From positions 1 through 7,726 of the forward strand of contig JBAZHL010000028.1 of the NCBI GenBank assembly GCA_041652335.1: a DNA stretch of 7,726 nt. The letters run 5' to 3'. Positions 1-5,460 of the stretch are shown here, piece after piece. Positions within the stretch are counted from its first letter, which is position 1. The number at the start of each line of letters is the position of its first letter. Origin of the DNA: 2-01-FULL-49-10 sp041652335 (GTDB lineage: Bacteria > Patescibacteriota > Kazan-3B-28 > UBA10110). Below the pieces are notes generated by a model, which saw only the letters and a list, made by a program, of their open reading frames with translations, made no database searches and was not told the origin of the DNA. Both the position numbers and the translations under genes were made by a program.

Positions 1-438
1 TAAAGCGCTATGGGCATCTGTTTTATGCTCACGGCCATAATGTCTTGGGTCGATGCCGCTAAAGAATAACAGCGTGGCAAAATCTAATGGGAACCAATAA
101 TCGTAAGTGGGAAGCTTGGCTGGCAAACCAAATGTTCGCCAAAAGAAGGTAACGTCAAAATGATTGATGTGGCTCACTACGTATGGATGATCCTGACCCA
201 AGAACTCATCGATGCGTTGTTTGGCCTCTGCCTTGGGTAGGGCAGCACCAGAAAGTTTAGGTACCACATGTTCTTTTACCCAGTCATCCAGCGTACTGGA
301 ATCGTAGGCTATTTCTAAATACAGTTCTTCGCCGGTAGGTTTTATAAAAGCAATTGAAATAATTTCGCCCGTAGATGGGTTGATTGACGAGAACTCCGCG
401 TCCATAAACACTAAATTGTCGCTGAACGGCTTGATCAT
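1..438 (-). CDS. DEDDh-family 3'-5' exonuclease, C-terminus cut by window edge
   Basis: A minus-strand reading frame starts at ATG (438-436) and stays open for 146 codons to the left edge. Seen: a D-A-E triad at residues 13-15 after a hydrophobic strand (Exo I motif DxE), NHFD near residues 92-95 (Exo II aspartate), and H-S-A-L at 143-146, the beginning of an HxAxxD Exo III motif whose final Asp would fall just outside the window. This order is that of the DnaQ/RNase T-like DEDDh nucleases, two-metal enzymes that remove nucleotides from DNA or RNA 3' ends. The substrate cannot be told from the fragment; DnaQ-like, RNase T-like and oligoribonuclease-like roles all remain possible. The start codon overlaps the der stop codon as ATGA (435-438), so the two are probably co-transcribed and translationally coupled. 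No clear Shine-Dalgarno lies close upstream. Confidence 0.8.
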   Translation of the reverse strand, partial: MIKPFSDNLVFMDAEFSSINPSTGEIISIAFIKPTGEELYLEIAYDSSTLDDWVKEHVVPKLSGAALPKAEAKQRIDEFLGQDHPYVVSHINHFDVTFFWRTFGLPAKLPTYDYWFPLDFATLLFFSGIDPRHYGREHKTDAHSAL

Positions 439-1787
439 TCGGTTTTGTTAGAACTTTTAATAATCTCCCAGCGGATCGGGGCTCCGATCAGTGGGTAGTG
501 GTCACGCACTTTTTTCTCTAAATATCTTAAGTAAGAAAAGTGAATCTCTTCCGGATAGTTAACTTTTAGCGTGATAGTGGGCGGATTAACCCGTTTGATG
601 CTGGAGAAATAGATCTTAGGCATTTTGCGAGGGCCCTTAGGAGCTTTGGCGGCAATCGCACTGCTAATAATTTGGTTAAGATGTCTGGTGGGGATCTTTT
701 CGTTCATCGAATGCCAAACGGTTTTGATGGTAGAAATTATCTTATCGGCGCGCTGGCCGGTTAAAGCCGATACATATACTCGGGGTGCCCACGGCACAAA
801 CGGAAACTTTTGAGCCAAGTATCTTTCGTATTCGGCCATCAACTTGTCATCTTTCTCCACCGCATCCCATTTGTTGATCACTAAGATCAGCCCCTTGTCT
901 TCCGAGAGGATCATCTGGGCCACTCGCATATCTTGGGAGATCACTCCTTCATCGGCTTCCATTAGGAGCAAGGCAATATCGACGTTTTGAAGTGACCTTA
1001 AGGCTCTAAGTGAGCTAAAATACTCTATCCCCTTCTCGATCTTGCCGGGTCGGCGCAGTCCAGCAGTATCGGTGATCTCGATCTCCACATCATCTTCGAT
1101 AATTTTTCCAGTAAGGGCGTCCCTGGTAGTTCCTGGTTGATTGCTGACTATCGCTCGCTTGCTGCCAGTCAGCTGGTTAAATAAAGTTGATTTGCCGACA
1201 TTGGGTCGACCCAAAATAGATACACGAACAACCGGTTTAGCATCCTTGGCGAGTTTAGTCACCTTAATAATCTTGCGGATTTTTTTTAATTTTTTAACCA
1301 ATTCATCTAAAACATCGCCCACACCTCGACCTTGGATAGCCGATACTAACTGAGGCTCGCCTAAGCCCAACTGGTGAAATTCGTAAACTAATTGATCGTA
1401 TTTAGTGCCTTCGGCTTTGTTGATTACCAATATCACAGGTTTGCTTAGTTTTCGAATTAACGCTGCTGCGGCTTTATCGTCTGGCTGGAGACCGGTTCTG
1501 GCATCTGCCAAAAACAAGATCAGGTCGGCGGAATCGACGGCCAGCTGGGTCTGGGCGAGGATGTCTTTTTCTAATTCGGTTTGAACCTCAGATTCGATAC
1601 CAGCCGTATCAGCGATAGCAAAAGATGTTTTACCCCAAGTAACGTTGCCAAACAAGACATCTCTGGTAGTGCCGGGGATCTCCGATAAAATCGCCTGCCG
1701 GGAGCCAACCAAGCGGTTAAACAAGGTAGACTTGCCAACATTAGGCCTGCCCACAATGGCGACCAGATATTTACCTGTCTTTTCCAT
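435..1787 (-). CDS. der: Der (EngA) tandem-domain ribosome assembly GTPase
   Basis: Der is a GTPase of large ribosomal subunit maturation in the cytoplasm. The 450 residues match the family length and order. GTPase domain 1 has GRPNVGKS (13-20), PGTTRD (38-43), DTAG (60-63), NKAE (123-126) and SA (149-150). A lysine-rich linker follows (about 164-184). GTPase domain 2 has GRPNVGKS (193-200), PGTTRD (218-223), DTAG (240-243), NKWD (305-308) and SA (340-341). A KH-like RNA-binding domain covers roughly 365-445. The first domain has Glu instead of Asp in the NKxD guanine-specificity motif; I recall similar forms in some other Der proteins. The ATG at 1787 sits directly before the first strand, as expected. 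No Shine-Dalgarno is visible; a TAAGAT hexamer (1799-1794) lies six bases before the ATG, so a leaderless or very short 5' end is possible. The gene overlaps the downstream exonuclease gene by four bases and diverges from the candidate RNA gene at 1848. Confidence 0.97.
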   Translation of the reverse strand: MEKTGKYLVAIVGRPNVGKSTLFNRLVGSRQAILSEIPGTTRDVLFGNVTWGKTSFAIADTAGIESEVQTELEKDILAQTQLAVDSADLILFLADARTGLQPDDKAAAALIRKLSKPVILVINKAEGTKYDQLVYEFHQLGLGEPQLVSAIQGRGVGDVLDELVKKLKKIRKIIKVTKLAKDAKPVVRVSILGRPNVGKSTLFNQLTGSKRAIVSNQPGTTRDALTGKIIEDDVEIEITDTAGLRRPGKIEKGIEYFSSLRALRSLQNVDIALLLMEADEGVISQDMRVAQMILSEDKGLILVINKWDAVEKDDKLMAEYERYLAQKFPFVPWAPRVYVSALTGQRADKIISTIKTVWHSMNEKIPTRHLNQIISSAIAAKAPKGPRKMPKIYFSSIKRVNPPTITLKVNYPEEIHFSYLRYLEKKVRDHYPLIGAPIRWEIIKSSNKTE

Positions 1788-1793
1788 AGGTCT

Positions 1794-1799
1794 ATCTTA
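1794..1799 (-). promoter_or_regulatory. possible -10 element for der (TAAGAT)
   Basis: On the minus strand TAAGAT ends six bases before the der ATG, the spacing expected if transcription starts at or next to the start codon. No convincing -35 hexamer is seen 16-18 bases upstream, so this is a weak call. Confidence 0.3.
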
Positions 1800-1813
1800 C
1801 CACGCCTGGGGAT

Positions 1814-1841
1814 TTGACTTTTCTGGAGCGGCATATATGTT
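1814..1841 (+). promoter_or_regulatory. possible sigma70-type promoter for the candidate RNA gene
   Basis: TTGACT (1814-1819) is followed after 16 bases by TATGTT (1836-1841); they match five and four of six consensus bases. The predicted start, about 1847-1849, coincides with the first arm of the 5' closing helix of the candidate RNA. It diverges from the der start. The hexamers are seen; function is inferred. Confidence 0.4.
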
Positions 1842-1847
1842 GATGGT

Positions 1848-2532
1848 AGATCTCTGCGCGACGAGGAGGCAAAGACGTCTGCGATACCCCTATTCGGCGA
1901 TTCCCACACTCCTGTGCGCGGATCGATCAGCTGTTTGACATCGTTGTCATAGCAAGAAGCCTGCTTTACTATCCTTGCCCTGAAAAGCAGGTCAGCATGG
2001 GCAAAACACTTGGAGGTCTGATGTTCAATTATCAGGTTAGCATCAGCTAACACCCGCCAAGAGTACTCCTTTACTGTCCGACGTAACGCGGTTATCGCCG
2101 CAAGTCATCCTCCAATTACGCCCGGTGGAACCGGGTAGCTGGTCAGTCATTATTTTTTGTTCACGGAACGGAACGATCCTGTTACGCCGTGGTGACAGCA
2201 TGGCGGTGACTGAGGCTCAACACCTGGAGGTGCAGGCGATAGCCGAACCTCTTCTTAGTTTGCCTGGTTCGTCATACTTATCGCTTTGTGTGATAGCTGT
2301 TTAGGAACAGATGATGAACGCATGGGCGAACGATGCACATACGAGAGGGCAATTATGGGGTTAATCGATTTAGCGGAATTGTTTCCGCTAAGAGTTGTAT
2401 CATCGCAAAAACATGGAAATGTCGCTCTGCGATCATTTTTCACTCAAAAACGCGATGGCGTGCCATAGATATATCCAAAAGAAGATATTATCTGTGTCAC
2501 CAACTCTGTTGATCGGTTGACCCCCTTTTTTT
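1848..2532 (+). ncRNA. candidate large structured non-coding RNA, family unknown
   Basis: A gap of about 750 bp without a credible protein gene. A promoter-like site lies at the left end and a T-run at the right end. Foldable elements on the plus strand, in order: 5' closing helix 1853-1859:1916-1922; hairpin 1936-1949; helix 1960-1967:1984-1991 whose loop can pair with 1999-2004 (pseudoknot); 2010-2016:2109-2115 enclosing hairpins 2018-2035, 2036-2051 and 2082-2097; hairpin 2121-2135; 2143-2149:2207-2213 enclosing a hairpin at 2162-2191; hairpins 2221-2232, 2245-2270, 2271-2294 and 2297-2310; then 2357-2370:2511-2524 enclosing a perfect 8-bp stem (2371-2378:2383-2390), stem 2402-2407:2428-2433 with an inner GGAA-loop hairpin (2412-2423), and hairpins 2455-2466 and 2467-2493. 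A few short helices could arise by chance; the density and the end signals make the case. I found no tmRNA, RNase P, 4.5S or T-box signature. OLE-, ROOL- or GOLLD-like RNAs cannot be excluded by eye. Minus-strand function is not ruled out. Confidence 0.5.
2495..2532 (+). terminator. terminator-like T-run closing the candidate RNA
   Basis: Seven T residues (2526-2532) follow the 3' arm (2511-2524) of a 14-pair helix with three G-U pairs. A smaller local stem (2496-2501 with 2515-2521, one bulge) is an alternative hairpin. The T-run is in the plus orientation, so it serves the RNA and not the convergent carboxypeptidase gene, which ends at 2542. Confidence 0.5.
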
Positions 2533-2541
2533 ATCCAAATA

Positions 2542-3459
2542 CTACAGAGGCTGGACCCAGGTAAACGCTCGCAGTGCCCAGTCTAATAATCTCTTTCCTT
2601 CCGTAAACCGCTCTGGGCTGTTGAGTAGTACTGCAATCACGGTTTGTCCAGAACTGCCTTTGGCGGCAGCCACTAACGAAGCACCCGCCTCTTCGGTAGT
2701 CCCGGTTTTAACCCCAATGACGTTAAGATACTTCCCAACTAATTTATTGGTGTTCTCTAAATTGTGTTTAAACTTACCAGTTACATCGGTAACGGTGGTT
2801 TTTTGGACGCTAACGATCGAGCGAAAAACCTCGTTCTGCATAGCGTAGGCAGTTAAGATCGCTAACTCTCTGGCCGTAGAAAAATGCGCATCATCGTCTG
2901 CGCCGTAGGTGTTGGTAAAGTGAGTGTTGGTGAGCCCAAAACTTATCGCCTGCCGATCCATAGCATCCACAAATCGGTCGACATTGCCAAATGTTCCTTC
3001 GGCTAAGGCGTAAGCGGCGTCGTTGGCGGAATCAATTAGCATCCCTTTCATCAAATTGTGGATCGTCATAGTTTCATTCTCAAGGAGATGCATCTGAGAA
3101 CCACCCACTCCCGCTGCCGCCCCGGATACGGTAATGGTTTCTTCGAGGTTGGTCTTGTAGCGTAGCACGACCATAGCGGTCATAATCTTGGTAATGCTGG
3201 CTATGGCTAACCGTTCATCTGCATTTTTTGCCAACAGGATTTTGCCAGTATCCGCATCCATCACAATAGCCGAGGTAGCGCTGACATCGGGATCTTTGTA
3301 CAGAGGGTTTTTGACTGGTTCTGGTTTAAGAGTAGTGGCCAGGGTTTGTAATGGATTTTTAGCCGGATCGGTGAGGGAACTCATTAAACCGTCCTTAATG
3401 TTGTTTAAGGACCCGGTAAAAAAATTGATGACGATCAGGAATATTGCGACTGTTTTCAT
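2542..3459 (-). CDS. secreted D-alanyl-D-alanine carboxypeptidase (S11 family, DacA-like)
   Basis: This penicillin-binding-protein-type serine peptidase removes the terminal D-Ala from peptidoglycan stem peptides outside the cytoplasmic membrane. The 305 residues carry the three family motifs in the right order: SxxK as S-I-T-K (88-91, nucleophile Ser88), SxN as S-A-N (144-146) and KTG (251-253). The N-terminus is a lysine followed by a short hydrophobic run (about 4-16), fitting a signal peptide or uncleaved anchor, then a proline-rich spacer before the catalytic domain from about residue 60. The protein ends at the catalytic domain; the C-terminal beta domain and amphipathic anchor of classical PBP5 are missing, so attachment would depend on the N-terminus. 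The ATG at 3459 is preceded by AAAGGG about 11 bases away, a plausible but distant ribosome site. It lies downstream of aspS, separated by the fold-back repeat, and faces the candidate RNA gene convergently. Confidence 0.93.
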   Translation of the reverse strand: MKTVAIFLIVINFFTGSLNNIKDGLMSSLTDPAKNPLQTLATTLKPEPVKNPLYKDPDVSATSAIVMDADTGKILLAKNADERLAIASITKIMTAMVVLRYKTNLEETITVSGAAAGVGGSQMHLLENETMTIHNLMKGMLIDSANDAAYALAEGTFGNVDRFVDAMDRQAISFGLTNTHFTNTYGADDDAHFSTARELAILTAYAMQNEVFRSIVSVQKTTVTDVTGKFKHNLENTNKLVGKYLNVIGVKTGTTEEAGASLVAAAKGSSGQTVIAVLLNSPERFTEGKRLLDWALRAFTWVQPL

Positions 3460-3476
3460 ATTTTATCTTGCCCTTT

Positions 3477-3570
3477 GTCATCCTGAGCGAAGCGTTAGCG
3501 TAGTCGAAGGATCTAGTTCTGCTGTGCGGCAGAACGCTATCGCTAGATTCTTCACTTCGTTCAGAATGAC
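3477..3570. repeat. fold-back palindromic repeat with GTCATYCTGARCGAAG ends
   Basis: The ends GTCATCCTGAGCGAAG (3477-3492) and the reverse complement of 3555-3570 agree at 14 of 16 positions. Inner arms 3506-3516 and 3543-3553 are complementary except for one position, and the centre is a perfect 7-bp stem (3516-3522:3529-3535). The whole unit therefore folds into one long hairpin on either strand. I recall end sequences of this kind as a dispersed intergenic repeat in many environmental bacterial genomes, giving artefact peptides with HPERS-type residues in translations; this is memory, not a search. It fills the gap between aspS and the carboxypeptidase gene. No T-run follows it on the minus strand, so it is not a classical terminator, though it could stabilise or pause the transcript. 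Confidence 0.8.
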
Positions 3571-3580
3571 ACCGTAGGTG

Positions 3581-4963
3581 TTATTTCTTTTTGAATGAGA
3601 TCCCCAACTCTTTAAGTTGTTCTGGGTTGGCTGCCCGAGGAGACCCCATCATCGGATCGCGGGCTTTGTCGGTTTTAGGAAAAGCGATCACCTCTCTAAT
3701 ATTTGGCTCTTTCTGAAGGATCATAACTAAACGATCTAATCCCCAAGCAATCCCACCATGGGGTGGTGCACCATACGAGAAGGCTTCTAACATATGACCA
3801 AAGTCTGCCTCGATCTGGCTATCGGAGTACCCCATAATGCTCAGAGCAGATTTGAGGGCTTTGGGTTCGTGGTTACGAATGCTGCCGCCGCCAATTTCAA
3901 ATCCGTTCAGTACTATATCGTATTGAGCGGCTACGATCTTCTCGACATTTTTTTGGGCTAACAGATCCGCCATGCTCTCGGGCATGGGGGCGGAGAAAGG
4001 GTTATGGGTAAATGTCCATCCTCCGGTTTTATCTTTTTCGAAGAAAGGAAAATCGACGATCCAGCAGAAAGCTAACAGATCAGGATCTTTTTTGTCCTCG
4101 CGCAGATCTGGTCGATCGGTCTTGTATTTCTTGATTGCCTCGGCGTAGGTCATTCGCGGAAAAGGAACGGTTTGAATCCGCTTTTGCGGATACAGAGTTT
4201 TGACTAATTCGATCAGTAACTTTTCATTTAGTGCCATCACCTCTTCGCGGTCGACAAACGACATCTCGAGATCGAGCTGGGTGAACTCGGGTTGACGATC
4301 TCCCCTACTATCTTCATCACGCAGGCACTTGGCGATTTGATAGTAGCGCTCCAACCCCGCTGTCATTAGCAACTGTTTGTATTGTTGGGGAGCCTGTGGA
4401 AGCGCATAAAAACTTCCGGGATATTTGCGGCTGGGAACCAAAAAATCTCGGGCGCCCTCGGGGGTTGGGGCGGATAATAGAGGAGTCTCTACTTCAACAA
4501 AGCCCTCTTTATCCAAAAAAGTGCGAATATGCCCGATCAGTTTGTGACGGGCTATTAGATTATTTTTAATTCGCTCATGCCTAATGTCTAAGTAGCGATA
4601 TTTTAATCGCAGCTCTTCATCGGTAGCTTTTTCCTTGTCGATCTCAAATGGTGGCGTCTTCGCGGTGTTGATTACCTTAAGATCTTCTGCAGTGATCTCT
4701 ACACCACCAGTGGGAATACGAGGGTTACGGTATTTCTCACCACGCTCAACTACTTTACCGGTAACCTCTATGACATACTCGGGTCCAAGGTCTTTGGTTA
4801 GATGTGATTTGGTGTCGTCAAATACCACCTGGATGATGCCAGAGATGTCCCTAAGATCCATAAACACGATACCGCCCATATTGCGAATGCTGTGCACCCA
4901 CCCTTTAAGCGTTACCGGTTTGCCGATCTGTTTTGTCGCTTCCAGTGCTAAACTTCGTTTCAT
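3581..4963 (-). CDS. aspS: aspartyl-tRNA synthetase, short form without GAD domain
   Basis: Class II synthetase that charges tRNA-Asp with aspartate using ATP. With the ATG at 4963 the protein has 460 residues: an N-terminal OB-fold anticodon-binding domain (about 15-100, with GWVHS and FMDLRD), then the catalytic core with motif 1 (FVEVETPLL, 155-163), motif 2 (LRDED followed by GDRQPEFTQLDLE, about 214-233) and motif 3 (GIAWGLDRLVMIL, 404-416). GGGSIR (358-363) and FPKT (428-431) are also bacterial-type. Bacterial AspRS usually has about 580-600 residues because a GAD domain sits between motifs 2 and 3; here DRPDLR (283-288) runs almost straight into WIVDFPFFE (301-309). A TTG six codons upstream (4981) is in frame, but ATG places family-typical M-K-R-S-L at the N-terminus and was preferred. 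Whether it also charges tRNA-Asn is not decidable. The start lies inside a long inverted repeat. Confidence 0.96.
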   Translation of the reverse strand: MKRSLALEATKQIGKPVTLKGWVHSIRNMGGIVFMDLRDISGIIQVVFDDTKSHLTKDLGPEYVIEVTGKVVERGEKYRNPRIPTGGVEITAEDLKVINTAKTPPFEIDKEKATDEELRLKYRYLDIRHERIKNNLIARHKLIGHIRTFLDKEGFVEVETPLLSAPTPEGARDFLVPSRKYPGSFYALPQAPQQYKQLLMTAGLERYYQIAKCLRDEDSRGDRQPEFTQLDLEMSFVDREEVMALNEKLLIELVKTLYPQKRIQTVPFPRMTYAEAIKKYKTDRPDLREDKKDPDLLAFCWIVDFPFFEKDKTGGWTFTHNPFSAPMPESMADLLAQKNVEKIVAAQYDIVLNGFEIGGGSIRNHEPKALKSALSIMGYSDSQIEADFGHMLEAFSYGAPPHGGIAWGLDRLVMILQKEPNIREVIAFPKTDKARDPMMGSPRAANPEQLKELGISFKKK

Positions 4964-5089
4964 CCCGTTAGAGATAGGCAACCTAGTGTTGCCCTTGAGC
5001 TATTAATGATATGAACGTGTATAATTTCCATTAAGCTTAACGATTTTCACTTGATAGGGTTGCCGTTAGGTGATCTCTAACGGGATGAA
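4959..5089 (-). promoter_or_regulatory. structured aspS leader; inverted repeat covering the start codon
   Basis: Positions 4959-4975 and 5073-5089 are perfect 17-base reverse complements. In the aspS transcript the 3' arm contains the ATG and the first two bases of the next codon, so the helix would hide the start. A second helix, 4977-4983:5058-5064 (7 bp), continues the stem after a 1/8-base internal loop and covers the alternative TTG. The 5' arm can instead form a local hairpin, 5063-5069:5077-5083, with a 7-base loop; the two folds exclude each other. This looks like a translational switch. The transcription start is unknown: the switch works only if transcription begins upstream of 5089. 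The loop also contains promoter-like hexamers, so a DNA-level role is an alternative. Confidence 0.55.
4995..5025 (+). promoter_or_regulatory. promoter-like hexamers inside the inverted repeat
   Basis: TTGAGC (4995-5000) and a perfect TATAAT (5020-5025) are separated by 19 bases, longer than ideal. They point away from aspS, toward the terminator of the neighbouring unit, with no plus-strand gene downstream. On the opposite strand the same bases give TTATAC, which might be a -10 for aspS, but no good -35 is seen. Low confidence in either orientation. Confidence 0.25.
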
Positions 5090-5126
5090 TCTGATAGTTT
5101 TACCCCCACATCATATCATATTAATT

Positions 5127-5150
5127 AAAAAACCGCCCTGAGAGCGGCTA
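5127..5150 (-). terminator. rho-independent terminator of the ligase-nfo-isomerase unit
   Basis: On the minus strand the stem CCGC/GCGG (5144-5147:5133-5136), extendable by one G-U and one A-T pair, has a 7-base loop and is followed at once by six T residues (5132-5127). It lies 16 bases after the stop of the small membrane protein gene and separates that unit from the aspS leader. The remaining bases 5090-5126 are AT-rich and show no further convincing element. Confidence 0.75.
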
Positions 5151-5165
5151 ATTGCTAAATTTTTT

Positions 5166-5453
5166 CTATTTGCCGATCATCAGCTTGGCCAGCGAGTTGA
5201 AGACGTTTTGCAAAATAGGTACAATCCCCGGGAAGAGTACTACGATCAACACCAACCACATCCAATTCTTTTTGATCAGATTCCACAGACAAGCTGCCAG
5301 AGCCAGGATAATAATGATCGATACCACCCATTGGTACTTCTCTGGGAAGATGCCGATAAATTGATTGTAGATATTAAAGATTCGCTCAAAGAAACCGGTA
5401 GTGGCCTGCTCGGTTACTTTGTTGGCGATAGTATTAGTGAGCTCGTTCCCCAT
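5166..5453 (-). CDS. small two-helix membrane protein, function unknown
   Basis: A 95-residue protein I do not recognise. It has a polar N-terminus (about 1-40) with amphipathic character around residues 20-36, then two hydrophobic segments (about 43-60 and 64-82) separated by a short N-L-I-K-K-N-W turn, consistent with a helical hairpin in the cytoplasmic membrane. The positive turn between the helices suggests it faces the cytoplasm, with both termini outside, but this is only the positive-inside rule applied by eye. There is no signal cleavage site, cysteine pair or catalytic motif. It starts at ATG 5453, seven bases after the isomerase stop, with only a weak ribosome site, and is followed closely by a terminator, so it is probably the last gene of that unit. 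The compact placement and clean TM pattern support a real gene; the plus-strand frame over it is a shadow. Confidence 0.75.
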   Translation of the reverse strand: MGNELTNTIANKVTEQATTGFFERIFNIYNQFIGIFPEKYQWVVSIIIILALAACLWNLIKKNWMWLVLIVVLFPGIVPILQNVFNSLAKLMIGK

Positions 5454-5460
5454 ATCACTA

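Noticed and set aside
1571..2053. Minus-strand frame of 160 codons starting with GTG, overlapping der
   Set aside because: It overlaps der by over 200 bases in another frame, has a Cys/Ser/Arg-rich composition without recognisable motif, and covers part of the hairpin-rich gap. I judge it a shadow, although its upstream part is the longest alternative reading of the gap.
2121..2160. Internal terminator (GC stem 2121-2135 and T-rich 2150-2159)
   Set aside because: The T-rich stretch begins about 15 bases after the stem, too far for an intrinsic terminator; it fits better as an internal loop of the candidate RNA.
2286..2468. Plus-strand frame of 60 codons (TTG start) in the gap
   Set aside because: No ribosome site, no recognisable domain, and it runs through several stable hairpins including the perfect 8-bp stem.
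1848..2532. tmRNA, RNase P RNA, SRP RNA or group II intron
   Set aside because: I found no tRNA-like ends with CCA and T-loop, no RNase P core such as the GAGGAAAGTCC or ACAGAA blocks (GGAGGCAAAGACGTC at 1865-1879 is only a vague resemblance), no SRP tetraloop region and no domain V. A strongly diverged member cannot be fully excluded.
3188..3577. Plus-strand frame of 129 codons
   Set aside because: It is antisense to the carboxypeptidase gene and ends inside the palindromic repeat, giving the familiar HPERS artefact peptide.
4964..4981. TTG at 4981 as aspS start
   Set aside because: It adds six residues not expected in the family, and no better ribosome site supports it; ATG at 4963 fits the usual N-terminus.
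4964..5126. T-box riboswitch controlling aspS
   Set aside because: No T-box sequence of the AGGGUGGNACCGCG type and no terminator/antiterminator pair precede aspS.
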